A stretch of 37,624 nt of DNA from an uncultured Verrucomicrobia subdivision 3 bacterium (GTDB lineage: Bacteria; Verrucomicrobiota; Verrucomicrobiia; Limisphaerales; UBA11358), in the NCBI GenBank assembly GCA_903870815.1, contig CAIQEI010000127.1, forward strand, positions 1 through 37,624, written 5' to 3'. How positions within the stretch are numbered: position 1 is the stretch's first letter; the number at the start of each line of letters is the position of its first letter. A program made the position numbers and the translations under genes. Below are positions 1 to 10,757 of the stretch, in pieces. The notes under the pieces are model-generated. The model was not told the origin of the DNA, made no database searches, and worked only from the letters and a program-made list of their open reading frames with translations.

Positions 1-51
1 CTCCCGCAGGATGCGAATCTTGTCTTCCGTCGTGTATCGTTTGCCTTTCAT
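1..51 (-). CDS. IS3-family transposase OrfA, 5' end only (runs off the window)
   Basis: The minus strand from 51 reads MKGKRYTTEDKIRILRE and then leaves the window. This matches the N-terminus typical of IS3-family OrfA proteins (helix-turn-helix subunit of the OrfAB transposase), where a short basic start precedes a T-x-E-x-K-I-x-I-L-R-E segment. Only 17 codons are visible, so length, frameshift site and OrfB cannot be judged. The start codon at 51 is the only in-frame ATG seen. It could also be a lone relic rather than a complete IS. Family assignment is recognition of the N-terminal motif, not a search. Confidence 0.6.
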   Translation of the reverse strand, partial: MKGKRYTTEDKIRILRE

Positions 52-117
52 GCGTCTGGTCCTTTCTTGCGTCTCAGACTAACACATCAGGTGGCCCGAA
101 AAAGTGAAGTCACGTCA
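52..117 (-). mobile_element. Putative left end of the IS3-type element
   Basis: Upstream of the transposase start, the minus strand read outward reaches a sequence beginning TGACGTGACTTCACTTTTTC at 117. IS3-family elements usually end in 5'-TG...CA-3' and carry a short leader before OrfA, so 117 is a reasonable guess for the element boundary. The other end lies outside the window and the target-site duplication cannot be checked, so the exact boundary is inference. Confidence 0.35.
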
Positions 118-281
118 CTGTATAGATTAACCGTAACACAAGCATGTGATACCCCATGCGATACCTTTGGTCTTTTTTAGGGGTTTATCGGCGCTTATTG
201 GCGATGATTGACGAAGACTAAACCGAAGGAATCGCATTGAAAACAAACGTGGCGATGATTGGCGAGAATTGTTGCTTTCGA
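118..281. repeat. Intergenic DNA with paired short direct repeats between the IS end and the tRNA fragment
   Basis: No credible gene is seen. Two pairs of direct repeats are visible. CATGTGATACC (143-153) and CATGCGATACC (155-165) lie back to back with 12-nt spacing. The 11-mer GGCGATGATTG occurs at 200-210 and 251-261, and the match continues imperfectly beyond it. Such pairs near a tRNA remnant resemble arm-type integrase sites of integrative elements, but this is only a structural resemblance. Confidence 0.4.
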
Positions 282-320
282 TTAGCAAACCAGCGCCTTC
301 AGCCACTCGGCCATCTCTCC
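282..320 (-). pseudogene. 5' half of a tRNA-Ser(GCU) gene, cut at the end of the anticodon loop
   Basis: Read on the minus strand from 320, the sequence gives a 7-nt acceptor strand GGAGAGA, TG, a serine-type D arm (GCC GAGTGGCTGAA GGC), one base, a 5-nt anticodon stem CTGGT and the loop TTGCTAA with anticodon GCT. This is 39 nt in perfect tRNA register. A matching 3' stem (ACCAG), variable arm, T arm and acceptor strand do not follow; the next bases are TCGAAAGCAAC. The gene is therefore a half-tRNA broken exactly at the loop/stem boundary. A site of this kind is a classic tyrosine-recombinase attachment site. A group I intron is the alternative, but no 3' exon is found down to position 1. 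Confidence 0.6.
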
Positions 321-641
321 AAAAATTATCAGCAAAAACTCACCCACCTTTAACCATTTGCATTGCGGCCGATTGCCGGGGTTGCCGCTGGCCGGGATTC
401 AAACCAGCCCAGTCAATGTGTGCTGAATCGCCAAAAAATCACAAAAAGCCGCTATTACCAACCGCCATCAGCCATTCTATCGAGGGCCTATTTTGCAAGA
501 CTTCGTGTTTGAGGCAAGCTGATTCGTAAACCACCAGATCGCTCATCTCCCCGCGCCGAAACGCAGAACCGTCTCATCGGAAAAAATGACCTCGAAGCTA
601 GGGCGTCGGAATTAAATTCACCGCGCTCCCCGCAGACTTGA
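321..641. other. Intergenic stretch without recognisable gene
   Basis: An 86-codon open frame crosses part of this stretch, but its composition (Ser/Pro/Lys rich, no domain, no ribosome site) looks non-coding. Base composition is more AT-rich than the flanking genes. I see no tRNA, promoter or terminator that I could support here. Confidence 0.4.
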
Positions 642-1031
642 TCAGCCCGAAATCAAGATGGTGTTTGCGTATTGGGTTGTGTCGCCCGTACGGATCAAAC
701 CAATGGCCAGCGGCACGCGCTTTTTGAATTCGACGTGCGGCTCATACACGGTGGGCACGCCTTTGAGCGCGGCGGCAAACTTCTGACGAACCGCCGAGGA
801 GTTGCTTTTCAAAAATTCTTCGGCCTGATAAGCCTGGGTGAAGTTGTGGTTCGCCCGCACGGCGGCGATGAGTTGCAGCACCGTCGGCAGGTCGTCCACC
901 ACCGAGATGTCCACCGTCTCGATCATCGGCCAGAACGGAAAGCCGCGGTCAGAAATGACGAGCGCATTGGTATGGCGCACGCGCGCGAGCAGGGAGAGAA
1001 TATGCGGGTTGAGGATGCCGTTGTTGATCAT
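642..1031 (-). CDS. RbsD/FucU-family sugar pyranase/mutarotase
   Basis: The 129-residue protein has the usual length for D-ribose pyranase (RbsD) and L-fucose mutarotase (FucU), cytoplasmic enzymes that interconvert anomeric or ring forms of sugars for catabolism. It opens with NGILNPHILSLLARVRHTN, where the His in RHTN aligns with the catalytic His of RbsD, followed by ISDRGFPFWP (family SDAGLP-type loop). It closes with IRTGDTTQYANTILISG, matching the conserved RTGE-x-x-PYANxxL tail. It lies 91 nt downstream of rpe on the same strand, giving a small sugar-phosphate pair. Substrate (ribose, fucose or other) cannot be decided from sequence, so no symbol is given. Confidence 0.85.
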   Translation of the reverse strand: MINNGILNPHILSLLARVRHTNALVISDRGFPFWPMIETVDISVVDDLPTVLQLIAAVRANHNFTQAYQAEEFLKSNSSAVRQKFAAALKGVPTVYEPHVEFKKRVPLAIGLIRTGDTTQYANTILISG

Positions 1032-1088
1032 GGTTCGAAAAAACTAATCGAAACAAAGCGATTCGCCAAGCTTCAAAAGAATTTAGAC

Positions 1089-1110
1089 CCGCCCGCGCCC
1101 GTCCGGGCGG
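1089..1110 (-). terminator. Possible hairpin between rpe and the rbsD-like gene
   Basis: A GC-only 7-bp stem (CCGCCCG / CGGGCGG, loop of 8) starts 13 nt beyond the rpe stop. On the minus strand it is followed by TCTAAATTCTTTTG, which is T-rich but not an uninterrupted run. It could be a weak or attenuating terminator. Confidence 0.35.
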
Positions 1111-1122
1111 ATCAAAACCATT

Positions 1123-1809
1123 TTACACCTTCAAATCCGCGAAAGCGGGATCGTTGTCGTGGGCGATCTTCCGCATTTTTCTGACGGCGGCACCCATGTT
1201 GCGCGGGCGGAACAAAGCGGTTCCCGCCACAAACGTGTCCGCTCCGGCGCGGGCGCATTCAGCGACGGTGGCGAGGTTGATACCGCCATCCACTTCAAGC
1301 CGGTAATTCAGATTTTTCTCCCGGCGCCAGGCGGCGGCCTGCTGAATTTTCGGCAGGCACTCATGAATAAACTCCTGCCCGCCGAAGCCGGGATTGACGG
1401 TCATCACCAGCAGCAGGTCAATTTTTTCGAGGAACGGCTGGACGAGCGCGATCGGAGTGGGCGGATTGACGGCAAGGCCGACTTTTTTGCCGAGATTTTT
1501 AATTTTCCAGATCAGCGGCAGAACGGATTCGCCAAGTTCCACATGAATGATGATCTGGTCGGCCCCGGCTCGGGCGAACGGTTCGAGCAGAATCTCAGGC
1601 TTGCCGCACATGAGGTGGGTGTCAAAGAATAGCTTAGGGGCGTGGGGACGAACGGCGGCAACCACGGCCGGCCCGAAGGAAATATTGGGCACAAACTGGC
1701 CGTCCATGATGTCGAGATGGAGCCAGTCGGCCCCGGCGCGCTCGGCGCGCTCGGCCTCTCGGCCCAGTCGGGTGAAATCGGCGGCAAGCAGCGAGGGCGC
1801 AATAATCAT
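1123..1809 (-). CDS. rpe: Ribulose-phosphate 3-epimerase
   Basis: A 228-residue TIM-barrel enzyme that interconverts D-ribulose 5-phosphate and D-xylulose 5-phosphate in the pentose phosphate pathway. It starts IIAPSLLAADF with the conserved Ser near the active site. HLDIMDGQFVPNISFGP contains metal ligands His31 and Asp33 and the conserved Asp36. THLM supplies the second His, TVNPGFGGQEF the flexible glycine loop and LEVDGGIN the metal/acid Asp, followed by the phosphate-binding VAGTALF. Length is normal for the family. The ATG at 1809 is preferred over an upstream in-frame TTG at 1815 because it gives the usual MIIAPS start. Neighbour of the RbsD-like gene on the same strand; together they point to pentose handling. 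Confidence 0.97.
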   Translation of the reverse strand: MIIAPSLLAADFTRLGREAERAERAGADWLHLDIMDGQFVPNISFGPAVVAAVRPHAPKLFFDTHLMCGKPEILLEPFARAGADQIIIHVELGESVLPLIWKIKNLGKKVGLAVNPPTPIALVQPFLEKIDLLLVMTVNPGFGGQEFIHECLPKIQQAAAWRREKNLNYRLEVDGGINLATVAECARAGADTFVAGTALFRPRNMGAAVRKMRKIAHDNDPAFADLKV

Positions 1810-1839
1810 GGGCAAAGTTTATGCGGGAAGCGGCCCGGC

Positions 1840-4974
<3,135 letters not shown>

Positions 4975-5080
4975 GAGCCGTTCACCCGGTCGGCCACCGG
5001 ATAAATTTCGTACAAACAACCACCCCGCTGCCCAAATGTAAAGCGGGATGAAGACGGTTGATTGGAATTCTTTTTCGCCG

Positions 5081-5108
5081 TTGACATTTCGACGCGTATC
5101 TTTAACCT
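5081..5108 (+). promoter_or_regulatory. Candidate sigma-70 promoter of rpsT
   Basis: A perfect -35 hexamer TTGACA at 5081-5086 is followed after 16 nt by TAACCT at 5103-5108, a moderate -10. The distance to the rpsT ATG leaves a leader of roughly 35 nt. The -10 assignment is uncertain. Confidence 0.45.
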
Positions 5109-5148
5109 TTCTGGCTCTTTAGCAAACTTAGACCATAGATTATACATT

Positions 5149-5427
5149 ATGCCGAATACGAAGTCAGCCGAACGCCGGATGCGTAACAGCCAGCGCAAAA
5201 ACCTCCAGAATAGCCGCGTCAAATCCAAGCTGCGCCGGGTGGAGAAGGAATTTCGCGCCACCGTGGTGGCCGGCAAAACGGAGGAAGCCATCAAGCTGCT
5301 GCCCGGCGTTCACTCCGCGTTCGACAAGGCCGTCAAATTGGGCGCCATCACCCGCCCCACCGCCAACCGCAAAAAATCCCGCCTCGCCGTTTCGATCAAG
5401 GCCGTCAGGCCCGCCGCCAAGAAGTGA
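5149..5427 (+). CDS. rpsT: 30S ribosomal protein S20
   Basis: The 92-residue basic protein MPNTKSAERRMRNSQRKN... has the hallmark S20 N-terminus (P-N-x-K-S-A-x-K/R-R). Its family features include the helix with SKLRRVEKEF, the KAVKLGAITRPTANRKKSRL segment and the Ala/Lys tail. S20 binds 16S rRNA at the bottom of the 30S body. The frame is open further upstream (to 5062), but that extension has no family similarity and would overlap the -35 region, so the ATG at 5149 is chosen. It is monocistronic here, facing away from the kinase gene. Confidence 0.97.
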   Translation: MPNTKSAERRMRNSQRKNLQNSRVKSKLRRVEKEFRATVVAGKTEEAIKLLPGVHSAFDKAVKLGAITRPTANRKKSRLAVSIKAVRPAAKK

Positions 5428-5524
5428 GCGGACGACGGTTCCCCCTTCAGGCCAACCGCTAGCCAGGCTTGAGCGGGGGATGGGATGTCGTGTGCGACTT
5501 CATTCCCAACGCGGAAAAATCATT

Positions 5525-6244
5525 TCATTGCGGGCCGCCGGGATGCTTGTCCACGAGGTTTTTCAGGCAGGGATAAAGAGCCTCCGCCAGGACCCGCTGG
5601 CCTTCAAGCGACAGATGCAACCCATCCACCAGCAGCATCCGGCGGCGCGGGTGACGGTCAAGCGCACCAAATGCATCCACATAGACCGCCCCCGGCAAGC
5701 CGGATAATGATTCCCTCAGCCGATTCGCGCAATCCCGCGCAATCCGGTCGGAGCGCCCCCCGCCAAATACGAACGGCGACATAACCACGGGAATCACCTG
5801 ATGTTCCAGCAACGTCCGGGCAATCTGCGTCATCGTTTCCAGGTAGATTTCCGGCGCCGTGACCGGCGCCAGCCTTAACCCATCGCCGACGAGACTGCGA
5901 AACGCCCAACGCCACCGGTCCACCAAGCTTGGCGACTGGATGATCACTTCACGGTGAACCGGCCGGGTGCTGCCATGATGCAGACGGCGCCGGGTGGGTA
6001 CAATCAGATCGCTCGAACCGAATTGCAGCACCACGATGTCCGGCTTGGCCGCCAGGCAGCGGGCCGGCAGATGTTTGGGCACGCGGGTGACGGGAAAGGC
6101 GTCCATGGTGAACAGCGACGGGACGATGTGATGGGCGGATTCTTTTTGCAGCCGCTGGATCGCGTGATGAAAAAACGAATCCTCCTTACGATGAGGAAAT
6201 CCACCGACCATGCACGCGCCAAAGCCTTGGATGTGAAAATTCAT
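5525..6244 (-). CDS. SGNH/GDSL-like hydrolase with non-canonical active-site blocks
   Basis: A 239-residue protein with the layout of SGNH esterases/acetylhydrolases. Block I is GFGACMVGGFPH (residues 7-18), where the usual GDS nucleophile motif reads G-A-C, leaving Cys11 at the expected Ser position. Block III, normally GxND, reads GSSD (76-79) after a hydrophobic strand DIVVLQF. Block V is intact: VDGLHLSLEGQ with Asp207 and His210 of the DxxH motif. No signal peptide is seen, so the product appears cytoplasmic. It stands alone between rpsT (opposite strand) and the phosphofructokinase gene. It could be a thiol variant, or a degenerated or binding-only member. The family call is fairly safe; activity is not. 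Confidence 0.7.
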   Translation of the reverse strand: MNFHIQGFGACMVGGFPHRKEDSFFHHAIQRLQKESAHHIVPSLFTMDAFPVTRVPKHLPARCLAAKPDIVVLQFGSSDLIVPTRRRLHHGSTRPVHREVIIQSPSLVDRWRWAFRSLVGDGLRLAPVTAPEIYLETMTQIARTLLEHQVIPVVMSPFVFGGGRSDRIARDCANRLRESLSGLPGAVYVDAFGALDRHPRRRMLLVDGLHLSLEGQRVLAEALYPCLKNLVDKHPGGPQ

Positions 6245-6347
6245 GAATGAGATGACGGGGCAAAAACGAATTGGTTACGAAAAAACGGATTACTTCCAAA
6301 AATAAAACCAGGCCGTCGTTCGCTGGGTCAGGGCGGGGTTGACCCCC

Positions 6348-7475
6348 TCAATCACCCAGGCACGTGCCGACCCGGCGCGCTGCCTGCACCCACGAATGGT
6401 CGGGCGGGACGCATTTGCGTTTGCCGGCGACCCTTTCCAGCGGCACCGCTTCCGTGCCATCACCCCGGGCCGCGACCATCACGCCGTAATGCCCCTCGTT
6501 GATAAGATCGGCGGCGGCACTGCCGAGGCGTGTGGCCAATACCCGATCCGCCGCGCTGGGCGTGCCGCCGCGTTGCACGTAGCCGAGAATGGTCACGCGG
6601 GATTCGAGCTGGGTGAGTTCCTCTAGATGTTTTGCCAGCCGCATGGTGTTGCCGGCGTGCCGAACCTCCAGGGTGGCCAGTTCCACCTTGGCCTCTTTTT
6701 TGTCGTGCAGCGTCTTGGCGCGCTCAAGTTTCTTTTCGGCGGCAAGGAGCGCGCGCGCGTCGTCGCGGCTCATCGCGCCCTCGGCCACGGCGACGATGCT
6801 GAAATTGGTTCCGTTCCGGCTGCGCCGTTTGATGGCCTCCGCGATCTTCTCCACATCATAGGGAATTTCAGGAATCAGAATCACGTCTGCCCCGCCCGCG
6901 ATGCCCGCGCCCAGGGCGAGCCAGCCGGAGCGGTGGCCCATGATTTCGGCGACAATGATGCGATGATGGCTATGGGCCGTGCTGTGCAGGCGGTCAATCG
7001 TCTCCGTCGCGATGTCCAGCGCGGTGGCGAAACCGAACGTGGCGTCCGTCATCGCCACGTCATTGTCAATCGTCTTGGGCAGGGTGATCACATTTAGGCC
7101 GGCCTCATGCAGACGCAGGGCGTTTTTCTGCGTGCCGCCGCCGCCGAGGCAGACGAGGCAATCTAAACCCCATTCGTGATAGTGGTCGATGATCACCTTG
7201 GTCATGTCGCGCGTGCGGCCGTCAATGACCATGCGGTGCGGCTTGTCGCGGCTGGTGCCGAGGATGGTGCCGCCGACGGTGAGGATGCCGGCGAGGGTGG
7301 ATTTGTCGAGCTTGAGCCGCCGGTTTTCCACGAGGCCGCGAAAGCCGTCGCGTATGCCGATTATCTCCATGCCATAGCCGAGGGCTGTCTTGCCGACGCC
7401 GCGAATGGCGGCGTTGAGGCCGGGGCTGTCGCCGCCGGCGGTGAGGATGCCGATGCGTTTGGGTTTTTTGGCCAT
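6348..7475 (-). CDS. 6-phosphofructokinase (ATP- or PPi-dependent type unclear)
   Basis: A 375-residue cytoplasmic glycolytic enzyme phosphorylating fructose 6-phosphate. Visible motifs: [18 protein letters not shown] (phosphoryl-donor loop), [20 protein letters not shown] (111-115 region), LPKTIDNDV (catalytic Asp137, with Asp139), [21 protein letters not shown] and [15 protein letters not shown] (substrate loop). Residues aligning with E. coli Asp103/Gly104 are Gly113/Gly114, and Gly124 is replaced by Lys134. Gly at 104 suggests ATP use, while Lys at 124 is typical of PPi-type and some ATP-type eukaryotic enzymes. It is about 55 residues longer than the E. coli protein, with an inserted helical segment rich in Lys/Glu/Ala near 230-280. 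It is transcribed alone. Confidence 0.93.
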   Translation of the reverse strand: MAKKPKRIGILTAGGDSPGLNAAIRGVGKTALGYGMEIIGIRDGFRGLVENRRLKLDKSTLAGILTVGGTILGTSRDKPHRMVIDGRTRDMTKVIIDHYHEWGLDCLVCLGGGGTQKNALRLHEAGLNVITLPKTIDNDVAMTDATFGFATALDIATETIDRLHSTAHSHHRIIVAEIMGHRSGWLALGAGIAGGADVILIPEIPYDVEKIAEAIKRRSRNGTNFSIVAVAEGAMSRDDARALLAAEKKLERAKTLHDKKEAKVELATLEVRHAGNTMRLAKHLEELTQLESRVTILGYVQRGGTPSAADRVLATRLGSAAADLINEGHYGVMVAARGDGTEAVPLERVAGKRKCVPPDHSWVQAARRVGTCLGD

Positions 7476-7668
7476 GCCGCGAGTTATTTGAAACTGCCGG
7501 CGGAAATTGTCGAGCAGAACTTTAAGAAATTTTCTACGGCCGAAAGAACCGCGACCGGGTCGACGGGTGGAAATAGTCCCCTGGGCAAGCTTGCTCGCGA
7601 GGGTTTCACGGCTGCGTACCGCGCCTCGGCGCCGGATTCAAATATCCGGGCCAGCCCCGATTCCAGTC

Positions 7669-8712
7669 TTATTTTTTCCGGGCAAATGCCGCGTCAAAGG
7701 CGGCGGCGTTCGGGGTGAAATCCAGCTTGCGAACGAAGGCGCAGCTTTCCGTCGCGCCGTGGAGGCGATCCATCCGGCCATCCTCCCATTCCACCGAGAG
7801 CGGCCCGCGATAGCCGGTGTCGTTCAGCGCGACGATGATGTCCTCGAAGCGGATGTCGCCATGGCCGATTGATCGGAAATCCCAGAATCGGCGCGCATCG
7901 GTGAAATCCGTATGCCCGCCAAACACGCCAACGGTGCCGTCGCCGTGGCCCCACCAGACATCCTTCATATGCACGTGGAAGATGCGATCAGGAAATTCAC
8001 GGATGAATTTCACATAGTCCACGCCCTGGTAGCCGAGGTGCGAGGGGTCGTAATTGAACCCGAAGCGCGGATGATTTTTCACGGCGGCGAGCGCGCGCCT
8101 GGCCGAGGCGATATCAAAGGCGATTTCCGTGGGATGCACTTCAAGCGCAAAATTGACGTTCTCTTTTTCGAACACGTCGAGAATCGGCAGCCAGCGTTTC
8201 GCGAAGTCGGCGTAACCGCGGTTTAAGAACTCCTGGCTCGTCGGCGGGAACGCATACAGCGCGTGCCAGATGGAGGAGCCGGTGAAGCCATTGACCACGG
8301 GTCCTTGCGAACGGCCACCACTGGATTTTGGGGTTTGCGCATCGAAGAACTTTCGGGCCGCCTTCGCGGTGGCCTTCATTTTTTCGGCGGCGCGCTGGCG
8401 GACGCCTTCGGGTTGGCCGTCGCCCCAGACATCGGCGGGCAGAATGGCCCGGTGCCGCTCATCGATCAAATCGCACACCGCCTGCCCGACGAGGTGCGTG
8501 GAAATGGCGTAGCAGCTCAAGCCATGCTGCTTAAGCAGCGCCCACTTCTTTTTGCAATAGCCGGGTTCGGCGAGCGCGCGATCCACCTCAAAGTGGTCGC
8601 CCCAGCAGGCGAGTTCCACGCCGTCGTAGCCCATGGCTTTGATCTTGGGGGCGAGTTCCGCGAGGGAAAGATCGGCCCATTGGCCGGTGAAAAGGGTGAC
8701 GGGACGTGGCAT
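7669..8712 (-). CDS. Xylose isomerase-like TIM-barrel sugar phosphate isomerase/epimerase
   Basis: A 347-residue AP-endonuclease-2-type barrel. It begins [40 protein letters not shown], the usual first strands of the family. The metal-binding set is visible: Glu in FALEVHPTE, Asp/His in [12 protein letters not shown], His in FHVHMKDV and Glu in LSVEWEDG near the C-terminus. No signal peptide. Such proteins are abundant in Verrucomicrobia next to Gfo/Idh/MocA oxidoreductases in sugar or polyol catabolism, and one lies just beyond the divergent start here. A short linker near residues 120-135 ([10 protein letters not shown]) looks added compared with the family pattern [15 protein letters not shown]. 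The exact substrate is unknown. Confidence 0.9.
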   Translation of the reverse strand: MPRPVTLFTGQWADLSLAELAPKIKAMGYDGVELACWGDHFEVDRALAEPGYCKKKWALLKQHGLSCYAISTHLVGQAVCDLIDERHRAILPADVWGDGQPEGVRQRAAEKMKATAKAARKFFDAQTPKSSGGRSQGPVVNGFTGSSIWHALYAFPPTSQEFLNRGYADFAKRWLPILDVFEKENVNFALEVHPTEIAFDIASARRALAAVKNHPRFGFNYDPSHLGYQGVDYVKFIREFPDRIFHVHMKDVWWGHGDGTVGVFGGHTDFTDARRFWDFRSIGHGDIRFEDIIVALNDTGYRGPLSVEWEDGRMDRLHGATESCAFVRKLDFTPNAAAFDAAFARKK

Positions 8713-8814
8713 AACGTGGTGGATTTGTGTGTGGGCATCTTGCCAAGTTGCGGGGACAGGTCAAGCGCGGCGCAGAAAATTGTTGAAACCGATTCCCATT
8801 CCGGTTTGAAAAAA

Positions 8815-8842
8815 TTAGGTGCCGATCAAACCGCAATATTAT
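8815..8842 (+). promoter_or_regulatory. Weak candidate promoter of the DoxX-to-ApbE operon
   Basis: TATTAT at 8837-8842 is a good -10; TTAGGT at 8815-8820, 16 nt upstream, is a poor -35. It lies about 40 nt before the first start codon of the operon at 8884. A small dyad AAACCG...CGGTTT precedes it at about 8786-8806. Confidence 0.3.
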
Positions 8843-8883
8843 GCAGGCTTGAATTCAACCGCTCACGATTTAATCTGGCTGCC

Positions 8884-9420
8884 ATGACCGCCTCGAACAA
8901 TCCGTTCCGGCCCGGCCACGATGACGGCGGGAAAACGCTCGCCTTCCTCGTATTGCGCGGCTGGCTGGCCGTGCGCGCCATTCTGACTGGCATCGAAAAA
9001 TTCAGCGCCTTCCAGACCGTCCAGAAGCCGTTGATCGACCCGGTGACCGGCATGGAAGATCCCAGCGGCGCGCTGATTGACGTGAAACTGAAATATTATT
9101 CGCTCACCAACAACGCCGGTATCCCCGCCGCGCTCAAGGACAAGTTTGCGAACGAGCCGTTGCTGCCCAAATTCGCGCTGTCGACCTTCGATCATCTGCT
9201 TGGACCGGCGCTCATTCTTACCGGCGTGATGCTGCTGATCGGCCTCGGTACGCGGTTCTCGCTGCTCGCACAGGGTTTGATTTACATCGCGCTGACGGCT
9301 GGCCTGATTTTGATCAAGCAGGACGACGGCATCGCCTGGCTCGGCATCCACGTCGCGCTGGTTACGTTCGCCCTGTTACTGGCCCGATACAACCGTTTTG
9401 CCCTGCTCAAAAAATGGTGA
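8884..9420 (+). CDS. DoxX-like integral membrane protein
   Basis: 178 residues with about four membrane segments: one in the N-terminal region (TLAFLVLRGWLAVRAILTGIEKF, the typical DoxX opening), one around LGPALILTGVMLLIGLGTRFSLL, and two near the C-terminus (LIYIALTAGLILIK; GIHVALVTFALLLARY). A polar segment between the first two (residues about 35-95) would be periplasmic and contains a Tyr/Asn-rich stretch. The ATG at 8884 is chosen because the longer open frame upstream shadows the divergent isomerase gene. Its stop overlaps the next gene by 7 nt (ATGGTGA), indicating translational coupling to the Tat oxidoreductase. DoxX-family proteins are linked to membrane redox chemistry, but this member's role is unknown. 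Confidence 0.85.
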   Translation: MTASNNPFRPGHDDGGKTLAFLVLRGWLAVRAILTGIEKFSAFQTVQKPLIDPVTGMEDPSGALIDVKLKYYSLTNNAGIPAALKDKFANEPLLPKFALSTFDHLLGPALILTGVMLLIGLGTRFSLLAQGLIYIALTAGLILIKQDDGIAWLGIHVALVTFALLLARYNRFALLKKW

Positions 9421-10745
9421 ATCAACCCGTCAGCCGCCGGGAGTTCCTCGGCACGACCGCCGCGGCTGGCGCGGGCTTGATGCTGGCCACCGGAGCAAAA
9501 GTCTTTGGCCAGCCTGCGACCGCCAACGGCAGGATCAATGTCGCGCTCGTCGGCTTCGGCGCGCAGGGCCGGGTGCTGTTGGAATCACTGCTGAAGATCG
9601 ATGGCATCCGTCTGGTGGCGATCTGCGATATCTGGGAATACGCGCGCACCTACGGGGAACGTTACCTGAAAAAGCTGGGCGTCGAAGTCCGCGCCTACGA
9701 AAATTATGAGGCGTTGCTGGCCGGCGAAAAAGATTTGCAGGCGGTCATCGTGGCCTGTCCGGATTTCTGGCACGCGCCCGTCACCAACGCCTGCTTGAAG
9801 GCCGGGCTGCACGTCTATTGCGAAAAGATGATGAGCAATACCATCGAAGACGCGCGTTCGATGGTGCAGACAATGCGGGAAACGGGCCGGCTGCTGCAGA
9901 TCGGCCATCAACGCCGGAGCAACCCGCGTTACGTCTTCGCCCTCAACCGGCTTATCCGCGAGGCGAAGCTTTGCGGCCGCCTCACCGCCGCCCAGGCCCA
10001 GTGGAACCGCGCCGTGACCGAGGATTTCGGCTGGCCTAAGAAGTCCGCCATGCCGCCGGCGCAGCTCGCCCAATACGGCTACACGGACATGCACCAGTTC
10101 CGTAACTGGCGCTGGTTCAAAAATCTCGGCGGCGGCCCGCTCTCCGACCTCGGCGCGCATCAGATTGATATCTTCAACTGGTGGTTCGGCACGACGCCTC
10201 GCGCGGTGCTCGCCAGCGGCGGCATTGACTACTACCAAAACCACGAGTGGTACGACAACGCGATGGTGATTTACGAATACCCGCTGCCGGACGGCGTGGC
10301 GCGCGCGTTTTATCAGGTGCAGACCACGACCAGCGCCGGCGGCGGTTACTTCGAATATTTCATGGGCGACGAAGGCTCGATCCGGATGTCGGAAAATCCC
10401 GCGCTATCAGCGATCTACTGCGAAGCCCGGGCGCCGTCATGGGACGACCTGGTTCAGAAAAATTATCTCCGCGCCAAAACCGGCGGCCCTACGCCGACGC
10501 CGGAGGCCACGAAGGTTGACGTCCGGGAAACCGCCCAGCTGGCGGAATATGAAATGTCCGTGTCGTTCAACAAGGCGCTGCACCAGCCGCATCTGGAGAA
10601 TTTTTTCAATGCCATCCGCGGCTCGGCGAAGTTGAACTGCCCGGCGGACGAGGCGTTCGCCAGCGAATACGTGATCCACAAGGCGAACGCAGCCATCGCC
10701 GCCCAAAAAACCATTTTCATCACTACGCAAGAAACCCAGGCTTGA
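9414..10745 (+). CDS. Tat-exported Gfo/Idh/MocA-family oxidoreductase
   Basis: 443 residues. The N-terminus carries a twin-arginine signal, SRREFLGTTAAAGAGLMLA (from residue 7), followed by a likely cleavage region near residue 33. The NAD(P)-binding fold starts INVALVGFGAQGR (glycine motif 47-52), with AICDIW at the end of the second strand and the family HVYCEKMMS motif (normally EKP; here Pro is Met). The C-terminal domain contains GGPLSDLGAHQIDIFNWWFG with the conserved DxGxHxxD pattern holding the catalytic His. Periplasmic members with tightly bound cofactor are characteristic of Planctomycetes/Verrucomicrobia and act on sugars or glycosides. It is co-transcribed with the DoxX-like gene and the secreted discoidin-like gene 12 nt downstream. 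Confidence 0.95.
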   Translation: MVNQPVSRREFLGTTAAAGAGLMLATGAKVFGQPATANGRINVALVGFGAQGRVLLESLLKIDGIRLVAICDIWEYARTYGERYLKKLGVEVRAYENYEALLAGEKDLQAVIVACPDFWHAPVTNACLKAGLHVYCEKMMSNTIEDARSMVQTMRETGRLLQIGHQRRSNPRYVFALNRLIREAKLCGRLTAAQAQWNRAVTEDFGWPKKSAMPPAQLAQYGYTDMHQFRNWRWFKNLGGGPLSDLGAHQIDIFNWWFGTTPRAVLASGGIDYYQNHEWYDNAMVIYEYPLPDGVARAFYQVQTTTSAGGGYFEYFMGDEGSIRMSENPALSAIYCEARAPSWDDLVQKNYLRAKTGGPTPTPEATKVDVRETAQLAEYEMSVSFNKALHQPHLENFFNAIRGSAKLNCPADEAFASEYVIHKANAAIAAQKTIFITTQETQA

Positions 10746-10757
10746 AGCCACTTTCCC

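Noticed and set aside
385-410. A T-loop-like stretch (GGTTTGAATCC on the minus strand) suggesting a tRNA or a permuted tRNA
   Set aside because: Paired stems do not form with a 7-nt loop, and no acceptor strand complementary to GGAGAGA is present nearby.
269-529. An 86-codon open frame on the plus strand
   Set aside because: It runs across the tRNA remnant and AT-rich debris, has no domain, no ribosome site and a random composition.
5428-5500. GC-rich dyads after rpsT as a terminator
   Set aside because: No stable contiguous stem followed by a T-run could be drawn.
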